Of a DNA stretch of 64,000 nt, positions 17,358 to 25,614 are shown in pieces. The stretch is taken from positions 1 to 64,000 of the forward strand of contig JAFRVY010000026.1 in the NCBI GenBank assembly GCA_017438285.1, in the 5' to 3' direction. The notes under the pieces are model-generated. The model worked only from the letters and a program-made list of their open reading frames with translations, was not told the DNA's origin and ran no database searches. Made by a program: the position numbers and the translations under genes. Origin of the DNA: Bacillota bacterium. GTDB taxonomy: Bacteria > Bacillota > Clostridia > Peptostreptococcales > Anaerovoracaceae. Numbering within the stretch: position 1 is the first letter of the stretch; every line of letters starts with the position of its first letter.

Positions 17358-18206
17358 TTATTTGCTGTAGTCGAAGAAACCTACGCCGGTCTTTCTTCCC
17401 AGCTTGTTTGCTCTTACCATCTTCTTGAGAAGTGGGTGAGGTCTGTACTTGGTGTCACCAAATTCAGTGTACAGAGTTTCCATGATAGCCAGGCAAACGT
17501 CCAGTCCGATCAGATCTCCCAGTGCGAGAGGTCCCATTGGGTGGTTTGCTCCAAGCTTCATAGCAGTGTCGATGCCTTCTGCATCGGCAACGCCGTCTGC
17601 CAGGATGCCAACTGCTTCGTTGATCATAGGGATCAGGATCCTGTTAACAACGAATCCAGGAGCTTCTTCTACGTCTACAGGCGTCTTGTTCAGGTCAGCA
17701 CAGAGTGCCAGTACAGCTTCTCTTGTCTCCTCTGAAGTAGCAAGACCCTTAACAACTTCTACCAGTTTCATCATTGGAACAGGATTGAAGAAGTGCATTC
17801 CGATAATTTTGTCAGGTCTGTTGGTTGCTGCAGCGATCTCAGTGATCGAAAGAGCGGAAGTGTTTGTTGCGATGATAGCCTCTGGCTTACAGAGCTCATC
17901 CAGCTCCTTGAACAGAGCCTTCTTGGCTTCCATGTCCTCTGTGGCTGCTTCGATAACGAAGTCAGCTTCAGCGATGATGCTGATGTCAGTTGATCCGGAG
18001 ATTCTTGCCATTGCAGCATCCATGTCTTCCTGTGAGATCTTTTCCTTTGCGACGAGTTTGCTCAGGTTCTTTTCGACAGTTGCTCTGCCGCCGTCAACGG
18101 AAGTCTGTCTTCTGGATCTCTGTACAACATTGTATCCAGCCATTGCGCAAACCTGCATGATGCCAGCGCCCATAGTACCTGATCCAAGTACGCCAATTGT
18201 TTTCAT
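17358..18206 (-). CDS. hbd: 3-hydroxybutyryl-CoA dehydrogenase
   Basis: This enzyme interconverts acetoacetyl-CoA and (S)-3-hydroxybutyryl-CoA with NAD(P)H in butyrate formation. At 282 aa the length is typical. GSGTMGAG (8-15) is the Rossmann loop, and [13 protein letters not shown] and [12 protein letters not shown] are the catalytic and dimer signatures. The C-terminus [13 protein letters not shown] is classic. At the end of the second strand the family usually has an acidic residue (LRD); here the text reads VQRS (S31). The gene stands alone with a strong promoter, a Rex-type operator and a terminator. The other butyrate genes (thl, crt, bcd, etf) are not in the window. Confidence 0.95.
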   Translation of the reverse strand: MKTIGVLGSGTMGAGIMQVCAMAGYNVVQRSRRQTSVDGGRATVEKNLSKLVAKEKISQEDMDAAMARISGSTDISIIAEADFVIEAATEDMEAKKALFKELDELCKPEAIIATNTSALSITEIAAATNRPDKIIGMHFFNPVPMMKLVEVVKGLATSEETREAVLALCADLNKTPVDVEEAPGFVVNRILIPMINEAVGILADGVADAEGIDTAMKLGANHPMGPLALGDLIGLDVCLAIMETLYTEFGDTKYRPHPLLKKMVRANKLGRKTGVGFFDYSK

Positions 18207-18239
18207 GATTAATATCCTCCTTTGTCAATCATTGACTGA

Positions 18240-18257
18240 TTGTTAAATTATTAACTG
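18240..18257. promoter_or_regulatory. Rex-type redox operator upstream of hbd
   Basis: TTGTTAA-ATTA-TTAACTG fits the Rex consensus TTGTTAA-N4-TTAACAA: one half-site is perfect and the other matches 5 of 7. It lies just downstream of the -10 box, at about +9 to +26 of the predicted transcript, where a bound repressor would block transcription. Rex senses the NADH/NAD ratio and controls butyrate genes in clostridia. Confidence 0.7.
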
Positions 18258-18272
18258 TTTTCAACAGCATAT

Positions 18273-18301
18273 ATTATACTCTCAATGTCCCTAAATGTAA
18301 A
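18273..18301 (-). promoter_or_regulatory. hbd promoter
   Basis: TTTACA (18296-18301), a 17-bp spacer and a perfect TATAAT (18273-18278). The coding region follows after about 60 nt of leader with a GGAGG ribosome site. Confidence 0.8.
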
Positions 18302-18340
18302 CACATTTCGAGGTATAAACAATTTTTTAACAAAGTTCTT

Positions 18341-19567
18341 CTAAATGCCCAGCAGTTTTCTCATTTCCGCCTTATACGCCTCGACGCCCGGCTGGTCAAA
18401 GGGGTTGACGCCGTCCAGCATTGCAGTCACCGCACAGGTGGTTTCGAGGAAGTACAAAAGCTGACCGTAGTAATACGCGTCGAGCTTCGGGATATGGATC
18501 TCCGCCACCGGAATGCCCGCGCCTCTGTGGGCGTTGATAACGCCTCTGGTCATGGCCCGGTTCAGTTCTTCAATGGTCTTGCCTTCGAGGGTCCCTTCCG
18601 GAATGGTGATCGTGTACTGCGGGTCGTCAACGGAGACGACTGTCTCGAAGAAGTTCTGTCTGCCCTGCTGGATATACTGTCCCATGGAGTGCAGGTCCGT
18701 AGAGTATGTCAACGTCGCAGGCCAGAGCCCCTGACCGTTCTTGCCTTCGCTCTCGCCGTACAGCTGCTTGATCCACTCGCCAAGATAACCGAGCCTGGAG
18801 TGGCACATGGCGATGACCTCCATGGTTTTGCCCTGCTTTTGCATGAGGTGTCGAGCGATAGCGTAGTCGGTGCCGTGGTCGTCCCAGTCCGGTGATGTGG
18901 CCATGTCCTTGGCTCCGCCGAGAAGCTCGCGGATGTCGATGCCGCTTACAGCCATCGGCAAAAGCCCTGCCGGCGTCAGCGCCGAATATCTGCCGCCGAT
19001 ATTCTTCGGAATCACCATCGTCGTGTATCCGTTTTCATCGGCTTCTTTTCTGAGAGAACCGTCCTTTTCATCGGTGACCGCCAGAATTCTCTTGGCCGCT
19101 TCCTCGCGGCTTCCGTACTTCTCCTCCATGACCGGTTTGAGCGTGTCAAAGGCGGCCCTGATCTCTGTGGTGTTTCCGGACTTTGAAATGACGCAGAGAA
19201 TCGGCTTCTTGCTCTTCATTTCCGCGATCACTTCTCTGTAGTAGTCGGTGCAGAAGTTTGTTCCAAAGAACCTGACCGGTGTTCCGCTCTCCGTCTTTGG
19301 CAGCGCCTCGATCGCGGCCTTTGCGCCCAGATATGAACCGCCGATTCCAACGACGACGAACAGGTCCGCTTCATGTTTCACCACGTCTGCCGCATTGAGT
19401 ATGAATTCCAGTTCCTGCTCGTTGACATTGATCGGCGCCTGGACCCATCCCGTCATATCTTCGCTGCCCGACCAAAGTCTGTCGAGCGACTTGCTTGCAT
19501 CTGCTCTTTTTTTCTCGATTGCGCCGGCGTCCAGCGCGAGTCCTTCTATGTTTACTTTGATGTCCAT
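18341..19567 (-). CDS. pgi: Glucose-6-phosphate isomerase
   Basis: The enzyme interconverts glucose-6-phosphate and fructose-6-phosphate in glycolysis. Motifs include GIGGSYLGA, the phosphate loop SKSGNTTEI, GGRYSALTPAG and the C-terminal hinge NPFDQPGVEAYK. I place the start at the ATG at 19567 (408 aa), which has GAGGAAAG upstream; the longer frame to 19636 adds a lysine/methionine-rich leader with no ribosome site. At 408 aa it is shorter than the roughly 450 aa usual in Firmicutes, the difference being at the N-terminus. It is divergent from the small regulator at 19750. Confidence 0.93.
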   Translation of the reverse strand: MDIKVNIEGLALDAGAIEKKRADASKSLDRLWSGSEDMTGWVQAPINVNEQELEFILNAADVVKHEADLFVVVGIGGSYLGAKAAIEALPKTESGTPVRFFGTNFCTDYYREVIAEMKSKKPILCVISKSGNTTEIRAAFDTLKPVMEEKYGSREEAAKRILAVTDEKDGSLRKEADENGYTTMVIPKNIGGRYSALTPAGLLPMAVSGIDIRELLGGAKDMATSPDWDDHGTDYAIARHLMQKQGKTMEVIAMCHSRLGYLGEWIKQLYGESEGKNGQGLWPATLTYSTDLHSMGQYIQQGRQNFFETVVSVDDPQYTITIPEGTLEGKTIEELNRAMTRGVINAHRGAGIPVAEIHIPKLDAYYYGQLLYFLETTCAVTAMLDGVNPFDQPGVEAYKAEMRKLLGI

Positions 19568-19676
19568 CTTTACTTTCCTCTCTATATCTCTTCTCATTTT
19601 ATCCATTTTAGCCATCTTCTTCAACTGTATCTTCACAAATCCTCGACGAGTCCGTTCTTTACCTCACTTGTATCTC

Positions 19677-19714
19677 TATAATTGGCATTATAGCTAGTTG
19701 ATTGAGCTAGTTGG
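19677..19714. promoter_or_regulatory. Divergent promoter region with 13-bp-spaced direct repeat
   Basis: TATAAT occurs on the plus strand at 19677-19682 and on the minus strand at 19687-19692, each with a weak -35. A direct repeat AGCTAGTTG (19692-19700 and 19705-19713) covers this region and could be the operator for the XRE protein encoded just downstream. Confidence 0.4.
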
Positions 19715-19749
19715 ATGGTCGTTACCGTAGTTTTGGGAAGGAGGAATAT

Positions 19750-20022
19750 ATGTGTCTCAAAAAAAACAGCCGTGTAAACGGAATCTACGACAATCTATCT
19801 AACAATCTGAGGTTTCTGAGAATGCTCAAAGGCATGAGCCAGGAGCAGATCAGCGAGAAGGTCCACATGTCGAGACGACACTACTGTGAATGCGAGAACG
19901 GCGCTGCCGTTCCGAGTCTGGTCACAGTCTGCATTCTCGCGGATTTTTATGATGTGCCGTTGGATGATTTGATCGCCTTAAAGATTTCGTATTCGTTCGC
20001 GGACCCAGAAGACAGCAAGTAA
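19750..20022 (+). CDS. Small XRE-family helix-turn-helix regulator
   Basis: From the ATG at 19750, behind AAGGAGGAA, the protein is 90 aa. The Cro/CI-type HTH (about residues 12-70) reads LRFLRMLKGMSQEQISEKV then SRRHYCECENG and PSLVTVCILADFYDVPLDDL. The longer frame would start at a TTG with no ribosome site. There is no ligand or dimerisation domain. It is divergent from pgi across a direct repeat and may regulate itself. Its targets are unknown. Confidence 0.88.
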   Translation: MCLKKNSRVNGIYDNLSNNLRFLRMLKGMSQEQISEKVHMSRRHYCECENGAAVPSLVTVCILADFYDVPLDDLIALKISYSFADPEDSK

Positions 20023-20053
20023 AAAAGCGGCAGATCATTTTCTGCCGCTTTCC
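20021..20053. terminator. Bidirectional terminator between XRE gene and DUF1846 gene
   Basis: The stem AGCGGCAGA/TCTGCCGCT (20026-20034 with 20041-20049) has a 6-nt loop. The U-tract is strong on the minus strand (after the DUF1846 gene) and weak on the plus strand (after the XRE gene). Confidence 0.75.
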
Positions 20054-20084
20054 TATTAACTTCATCCTATATGATATGTTTTGA

Positions 20085-21602
20085 TTAACCGTAGTACAGA
20101 TTGTTTGTGATGTAATCCGGATCACTGGTCACGTCGATGCCGAGAGCCTTGAGCGTCGCCTCGTCCTTATCGCTCAGAATTGCCGTACAGTGCGCGCGGC
20201 ATCCCCTGAGGTCTACAAGTTTCGACGCTGCAAGTTCTGCCGTCGGGTTCGTCGTCGCCGAGATGGCAAGTGCGTTCAGGACCTCTTCACAGTTCAGACT
20301 CGTCTTCTCTGACTTGAGCACTGCTGTCTTCATATCCTGTATGCTTGAGAGGATGTTCGGCGAGATCAGGTGGATCTCATCTGAAATGCCGCTGAGACTC
20401 TTGACCGCGTTCAGGATAGCTGCTGCAGCCGCCACCATTCTTCTCGAGCTCCTGCCGGTAATGATCGTTCCGTCAGGAAGTTCCATCGCCATGACGACCA
20501 CATTGGTGTATCTCTCATCTGAGGCACGCTTCTGCTCGGCGTAATCTCTCGCAGGTACGACGACAGGTCTGTCTTCCACGCGGAGATTCATGTCATCCAT
20601 GAGGAGCTTTGCTCTCTCCAGAATATCTTCGCCGATCTTGCCCTTCTTGTAGTCGCATTCCGCGATGATATATCTTCTGATGATCTCCTGACATGCGGCT
20701 TCTCTGCATACGTCATCGTCGATGATGCTGAAGCCTGCTCTGTTGACGCCCATGTCGGTAGGCGACTTGTACTCCGCCTCCTCGCCTGTGATCTTTTCGA
20801 TGATTCTCTTTACGACCGGGAATACTTCCAGATCTCTGTTGTAATTTACCGCCAGCTCACCATACGCTTCCAGATGGAAGGAGTCGATCATATTGACATC
20901 CTTCAGATCTGCCGTTGCCGCTTCATAGGCAACATTGACCGGGTGCTTGAGCGGAATGTTCCAGATCGGGAACGTCTCGAACTTCGCATATCTGGCCTTG
21001 CGTCCGCGAATGTTCTCGTGATACAGCTGCGAAAGGCTTGTGGCAAGCTTACCGCTGCCCCCGCCCGGGCCTGTAACGACGACCAGAGGTTTCGTGACTT
21101 CGATATACGGATTGGCTCCGTATCCTTCTTCGCTGACGATGGTATCGACGTCAGTCGGATAGCCTTTTGTGAATCTGTGCTTGTAGGTCTTGATGCCGCG
21201 TCGGTTCAGCTTGTTGATGAACTTGTTGACCGCTGCGGACTCCTCTTCGTACCTTGTGACGACAACGCTGTTGATCTCGAGGTCATACTTTCTGAAAACG
21301 TCGATCAGCCTCAGGACTTCCAGGTCATAGGTGATTCCAAAGTCCTGCCTCGTCTTGTTCGTCGTGATGTCTCCGGAATAGACGCAGATGATAATCTCCG
21401 CCTGATCCTTCATCCTCTGCAAAAGCTTGATCTTCGCGTTTTCATCGAAGCCGGGGAGAACTCTCATGGCGTGCTTGTCCTGAACGAGTTTGCCGCCGAA
21501 CTCGAGATAGAGTCTGTCTCCGCCGCCTCTTTCGATTCTTTCGAGAATATATTTGGATTGCTCCTCAATATATTTCTCTGCGCTAAAACCTATCTTCTTC
21601 AT
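20085..21602 (-). CDS. DUF1846 family protein
   Basis: This 505-aa protein (ATG at 21602 with AAGGAG six bases upstream) matches DUF1846 along its whole length. Motifs are [20 protein letters not shown], the glycine loop [19 protein letters not shown] and [14 protein letters not shown]1846 proteins are widespread in anaerobic and lactic Firmicutes. The fold has a P-loop-like region, but the reaction is not established. The upstream in-frame ATG at 21632 lies inside the small-peptide gene and has no ribosome site. Confidence 0.92.
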   Translation of the reverse strand: MKKIGFSAEKYIEEQSKYILERIERGGGDRLYLEFGGKLVQDKHAMRVLPGFDENAKIKLLQRMKDQAEIIICVYSGDITTNKTRQDFGITYDLEVLRLIDVFRKYDLEINSVVVTRYEEESAAVNKFINKLNRRGIKTYKHRFTKGYPTDVDTIVSEEGYGANPYIEVTKPLVVVTGPGGGSGKLATSLSQLYHENIRGRKARYAKFETFPIWNIPLKHPVNVAYEAATADLKDVNMIDSFHLEAYGELAVNYNRDLEVFPVVKRIIEKITGEEAEYKSPTDMGVNRAGFSIIDDDVCREAACQEIIRRYIIAECDYKKGKIGEDILERAKLLMDDMNLRVEDRPVVVPARDYAEQKRASDERYTNVVVMAMELPDGTIITGRSSRRMVAAAAAILNAVKSLSGISDEIHLISPNILSSIQDMKTAVLKSEKTSLNCEEVLNALAISATTNPTAELAASKLVDLRGCRAHCTAILSDKDEATLKALGIDVTSDPDYITNNLYYG

Positions 21603-21622
21603 GATTTTCTCCTTCGAAGCAA

Positions 21623-21718
21623 CTATATCCAAAAGACGACCGCCATCGTCAATGTAGTTACCACCATGATAATAGCCAAAGCGATAGCTACGATTTTGGC
21701 GAATTTCTGGTTCATCAT
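21623..21718 (-). CDS. 31-aa single-span membrane peptide (DUF4044-like)
   Basis: ATGATG at 21718 is preceded by AGGAGG with 9-nt spacing. The frame encodes 31 residues: a short polar start MMNQKFAK and one hydrophobic helix to VVFWI, ending in TAG. Size, N-terminal NQKFAKIVA and position beside hslO/DUF1934/DUF1846 genes recall the DUF4044 family of tiny membrane proteins. That assignment is inference, but the ribosome site and hydrophobic pattern make coding likely. Confidence 0.72.
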   Translation of the reverse strand: MMNQKFAKIVAIALAIIMVVTTLTMAVVFWI

Positions 21719-21748
21719 GATATGGTTCCTCCTATATTAAAACAAAAG

Positions 21749-22174
21749 TTACATTAACGTGATGTTAAGGGTGTTCCTGCCCTCGGCGAGTCCTTTGAGA
21801 CTGATATCGTAGTCGACATCGATGGAGCCTTTGCCTTCCTCCGTGATGTCGCCGGCCAGCTCATTGGTCAGCACCTCGAGTTCGATAGGTCCAAAAGGCG
21901 TATCATAAAGCCCGGTAAAACGCTGCCCCTTCGTGAAGAGGATCTCGTTACCGACTCCTGCGCCGTCCCCAAGCCTTTTCATCTGCAGCTGGTCGCCGCG
22001 CAGCCTGAGTCTGGTCTTGCATCCCGGGATTCCGCTGAATTCGCTCTCGTCATAGAGAAGATAGATCGTGCCGTTTCTCTTGTAGAGTTTGGCTTCCGTT
22101 ACGAATTCCATTTCGTCTTCACCGGTCTCGTTATTGATTTGTCTGCTTTTGATTTTTACAAGTACGTCTTTCAT
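21749..22174 (-). CDS. DUF1934 domain protein (YwiB-like beta-barrel)
   Basis: This 141-aa protein matches DUF1934, a calycin-like beta-barrel family typified by B. subtilis YwiB. Motifs include YLLYDESEFSGIPGCKTRL and LYDTPFGPIELEV. No enzymatic function is known. Its ATG overlaps the hslO stop (ATGA), so the two are translationally coupled. Confidence 0.88.
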   Translation of the reverse strand: MKDVLVKIKSRQINNETGEDEMEFVTEAKLYKRNGTIYLLYDESEFSGIPGCKTRLRLRGDQLQMKRLGDGAGVGNEILFTKGQRFTGLYDTPFGPIELEVLTNELAGDITEEGKGSIDVDYDISLKGLAEGRNTLNITLM

Positions 22175-23085
22175 ATTTTATCAAGGATCTCCTGAAGTTC
22201 CTCTCTGTTGAATTCATATTTACTGAGGCAGAAATGACACTGAAGCTCGGCGTGTCCGTCTTCCTCGATGATCTGCTGCAGGTCGTCTCTGCCGATCGCC
22301 ATGAGCACCTGCTCGATACGTTCCCTGCTGCAGTCGCAGTTCCACTGGATGTCCCGCGTCTCCAGAACCTCCGGCTTATATTCCTCCGGGATCTCTGCGA
22401 AGATCTCGTCCAAAAGCTCGCGTACCAGACCCTCTTCGCTGAGGGTTTTGCCCTCTTCTGTAAGCCTGGTGATGTATGTCGTGAGCGGCTCCATCTTGCC
22501 GATCATCTCTTCCAGTACGTCGATGGCGCCCTCCGCCGGATCCGGCAGCATCTGTATGATCATGCCGCCCGCCGCACCGATATGGTAATCCGGCTCGACT
22601 CTGACGCCCAGGGCAACCGATGTGTTCTGCTGCTCCGAGATGTAGAAGTATGCCGTCAAATCGTCTGCGATCTCTCCCGTAACAAAGGCTATGGTTCCCA
22701 TGTATGGTTCCTTGAGGCCGATGTCTCTGATCACCGTCAGGTCACCGATGCCAAGGGAGCCGCCGACGTCGAGCTTGCCGTCTTCCGTAAGCGGCAGATC
22801 CACATGCGGGTTTGCCACGTAGCCTTTGACGTTTCCGTTGCCGTAGGCCGTCGCCAGGATCTGCTCGGCGGGACCGTCGCCCTTGAAATTGATGGTCAGC
22901 TTGTCCTGCGGATTCTTCATCATGATGCCCATGAGTCCGGCTGCCGTCAGAACGCGCCCCAGACCCGCGGAGGTTACCGGCGTCGTGTCGTGGATCGTTA
23001 CCGCCTCCTGCACCAGATCCGTGGTTATCGTGACGTATACTCTAAATGATTTGCTCTTATCAATTGCAATGATTGCCTTGCTCAA
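22171..23085 (-). CDS. hslO: Redox-regulated chaperone Hsp33
   Basis: Hsp33 is a cytosolic holdase activated by oxidation of a zinc-bound cysteine switch. This 304-aa protein has the conserved N-terminal domain (GRVLTAAGLMG, IQMLPDPAEGA) and the four switch cysteines as CDC (in WNCDCSRER) and CHFC (in LQCHFCLSKYEF) near the C-terminus. The start codon is TTG at 23085, preceded by GGAAGAGGG. It heads an operon with DUF1934, the 31-aa peptide and DUF1846. It is divergent from htrA, another proteostasis gene. Confidence 0.95.
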   Translation of the reverse strand: MSKAIIAIDKSKSFRVYVTITTDLVQEAVTIHDTTPVTSAGLGRVLTAAGLMGIMMKNPQDKLTINFKGDGPAEQILATAYGNGNVKGYVANPHVDLPLTEDGKLDVGGSLGIGDLTVIRDIGLKEPYMGTIAFVTGEIADDLTAYFYISEQQNTSVALGVRVEPDYHIGAAGGMIIQMLPDPAEGAIDVLEEMIGKMEPLTTYITRLTEEGKTLSEEGLVRELLDEIFAEIPEEYKPEVLETRDIQWNCDCSRERIEQVLMAIGRDDLQQIIEEDGHAELQCHFCLSKYEFNREELQEILDKI

Positions 23086-23116
23086 TGTCCCTCTTCCTTT
23101 TTAACAAAATACTATT

Positions 23117-23139
23117 AAAGTGTACCATAAAAACACTTT
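23117..23139. promoter_or_regulatory. Inverted repeat between hslO and htrA
   Basis: AAAGTGT (23117-23123) and ACACTTT (23133-23139) form a 7-bp inverted repeat in the divergent intergenic region. It could be a stress-regulator operator. It matches neither CIRCE nor the CtsR box as I know them. No clear -35/-10 pair was found for either gene. Confidence 0.3.
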
Positions 23140-23224
23140 TTCTACACCAAATTAACATAATTTATTAGTATAGTTTTTTCAGAAGGGGAAATTCTATAAA
23201 TACCATTTGTTACGGGGGACAAAT

Positions 23225-24481
23225 ATGTTCAACAGAAAGAAAGATCAAACAGAGACATCAGAATACGAGCCATTCTTCACGACAGATGAGCCGATCGCTG
23301 AATCAGCGGAAGAGGCGTCGTGGAACAATTACGAAGACAACCGAAAGAAGAAACCGCATCGGGTTGCATTCACGCGCCGTTCTGTAGCTGTGCTTGTCAT
23401 CTGCTGCGTGCTCCTGTCGTCGCTCTTTGGCTTCGGCGGAGCAATGGCATATGATCACTTCCTGGGTAACGGGATCACGACATCTTCAACGCCTGCCGCA
23501 ACGGCGACTCCGGCAGGTTCCACTTCCGGATATACTCTCGAAAGCGCCACCGGCAGCAACATGACGATTCAGGAAATCACCAAGAAAGCCAAGTCAAGTG
23601 TTGTTGAAATCAAAACCGAAGGCGTGATGTCTGACTCGTGGATGCAGCAGTACGTTACTGAAGGCGCCGGCAGCGGGGTCATCATCAGTGAAGACGGCTA
23701 CATCATGACCAATAATCACGTCATCGAAGGCGCAGGAAAGATTACCGTTACAACAGCAGACAAGAAATCCTACGAGGCGAAGCTGGTCGGAACGGACAAC
23801 ATCAATGACGTTGCTGTAATCAAAATAGACGCCTCAGGGCTTACACCTGCCACTTACGGAAACAGCGACGAACTGGCAGTCGGCGATCTCGCTGTAGCCA
23901 TCGGAAACCCGCTTGGTGAACTGGGCGGAACCGTCACAGCAGGTATCATCAGCGCCACCGACAGACAGATTTCTATCGACGGCAAAAATATGTCTCTTCT
24001 CCAGACGGACAGCTCTATCAATCCGGGCAACTCCGGCGGCGGTCTGTTCAACGGAGACGGACAGCTCATTGGATTGGTCGTTGCCAAGTCTTCCGGTTCT
24101 GATGTCGAGGGACTGGGCTTTGCGATCCCAATCAACACTGCAGCCGATGTGGCACAGAAGATCATAAACGGCGATTATGTCACGGAAGACAGACCATGGA
24201 CCGGAATGACCTATACAGAAGGAAGCAGCGGTTTTGATTTCTTCTTTGGCAGCAGCACTTCATCGGTATATATCTACTCAGTAGATACGGATACCGCGAA
24301 GAAGGCCGGCTTCGAAGCAGGAGATCTGGTCGCTGAAGTCGATGGCCAGAGCATCGAAACGATAGATGACTTGACTTCTGTTATCTCTTCGCATAAAGTT
24401 GGAGACAAGCTCACGTTCAAGGTCGTCAGAAACAATCAGGAGCTGTCCATTGACATCGAGCTTCAGAAGAAACCGAACTGA
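23225..24481 (+). CDS. htrA: HtrA/DegP-type serine protease with PDZ domain
   Basis: This 418-aa membrane-anchored protease degrades misfolded proteins outside the membrane. It has a 50-residue charged cytosolic start, a membrane helix (about 52-76) and a Thr/Ala linker. The S1C domain has triad H165 (NNHVIEG), D195 (NDVAVIK) and S270 (NPGNSGGG). One PDZ domain covers about 320-415. I use ATG 23225, with GGGGGA upstream; the longer frame needs a TTG. Eighteen bases separate it from aroB. Confidence 0.94.
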   Translation: MFNRKKDQTETSEYEPFFTTDEPIAESAEEASWNNYEDNRKKKPHRVAFTRRSVAVLVICCVLLSSLFGFGGAMAYDHFLGNGITTSSTPAATATPAGSTSGYTLESATGSNMTIQEITKKAKSSVVEIKTEGVMSDSWMQQYVTEGAGSGVIISEDGYIMTNNHVIEGAGKITVTTADKKSYEAKLVGTDNINDVAVIKIDASGLTPATYGNSDELAVGDLAVAIGNPLGELGGTVTAGIISATDRQISIDGKNMSLLQTDSSINPGNSGGGLFNGDGQLIGLVVAKSSGSDVEGLGFAIPINTAADVAQKIINGDYVTEDRPWTGMTYTEGSSGFDFFFGSSTSSVYIYSVDTDTAKKAGFEAGDLVAEVDGQSIETIDDLTSVISSHKVGDKLTFKVVRNNQELSIDIELQKKPN

Positions 24482-24499
24482 TTCATAAAACAGAGATCA

Positions 24500-25591
24500 A
24501 TGAAAACGCTTACAATCAACTGCTCCAAACAGTATGAAATCGCAATCGGCAGCGGCATTCTCTACAAGGCCGGAAGATGCATATCCAAGGTCCTTCCGGC
24601 CTGTAAAATATGCATCGTTTCAGACGAGAATGTCAGGGCTCTTTATGGCGGTGAGCAAAGCGCCATCTATCAAAGCCTCTTGTCTGCCGGTTTTGATGTA
24701 TATGAATATACGTTCACGCCGGGTGAGGATCACAAGTCCTTAGAGACCGCAGGCGAGATTTTGGATCTTCTGGCGAACAGCCGCTTCAGCAGAGAGGATG
24801 CGCTCCTCGCTCTAGGCGGCGGTGTGACAGGGGATTTGACAGGCTTTGCCGCGGCGACATATATGCGCGGTATCAGGTTCGTTCAGATTCCGACCACGCT
24901 TCTGGCCTGTGTGGATGCGTCAGTTGGCGGCAAGACCGGTGTCAATCTCCGGGCAGGCAAAAACCTGGCGGGCGCTTTCTGGCAGCCGGAGCTTGTACTC
25001 ACCGACACGGACGTCTTCACAACTCTGACAGAGGACCTGTGGCAGGACGGTCTGTCCGAAATGGTCAAAGCGGGCATGATTGGAGATCCGTCTTTGCTGC
25101 GCGATCTTGCAGACGGAGATATTCGCACAATGACCGGAGATGCGCTGACGGATCTGATCCTGAAAGCGCTTGCCGTTAAAGCGCGTATCGTTGAGAAAGA
25201 TGAGCGGGAGACCGGCGTCAGGCGGTTGCTCAACTTCGGTCATACGGCAGGTCATGCCATTGAGACATGCAGCGGCTATGAAATCTCTCATGGACGTGCG
25301 GTGGCAGCAGGTATGCTGATCGAATCTGCAGCTGCGGAGCATAAAGGCTGGGCGTCCAAAGGCAACGCAGAGTTGCTCGGAAATCTCCTGGCAAAACTGG
25401 GCTTTGATGTCAGCGAGCTGCTCACACAGGCAGGAAGCATCGGCGCTGCCGTACTTGCAGAGACCGCAAAGGGCGACAAAAAAGCGCATGGCGATACGAT
25501 TATTCTCGTATATCCAATGCGCCCGGGGCTTTGCAAAATGCACGAACTGCCGGTCGACGATTTGGAAGACTTCTTCCGGTCCGGCCTTTGA
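24500..25591 (+). CDS. aroB: 3-dehydroquinate synthase
   Basis: AroB converts DAHP to 3-dehydroquinate in the shikimate pathway, using NAD and a divalent metal. This 363-aa protein has LALGGGVTGDLTGFAAATY (NAD/phosphate binding), PTTLLACVDASVGGKTGVN, and the metal ligands in SEMVKAG, FGHTAGHAIE and SHGRAVAAGM. It is probably co-transcribed with htrA. No other aro genes are adjacent. Its terminator lies inside the end of the convergent tatD gene. Confidence 0.95.
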   Translation: MKTLTINCSKQYEIAIGSGILYKAGRCISKVLPACKICIVSDENVRALYGGEQSAIYQSLLSAGFDVYEYTFTPGEDHKSLETAGEILDLLANSRFSREDALLALGGGVTGDLTGFAAATYMRGIRFVQIPTTLLACVDASVGGKTGVNLRAGKNLAGAFWQPELVLTDTDVFTTLTEDLWQDGLSEMVKAGMIGDPSLLRDLADGDIRTMTGDALTDLILKALAVKARIVEKDERETGVRRLLNFGHTAGHAIETCSGYEISHGRAVAAGMLIESAAAEHKGWASKGNAELLGNLLAKLGFDVSELLTQAGSIGAAVLAETAKGDKKAHGDTIILVYPMRPGLCKMHELPVDDLEDFFRSGL

Positions 25592-25614
25592 TCGTTCCCT
25601 TTTAGAAATATACT

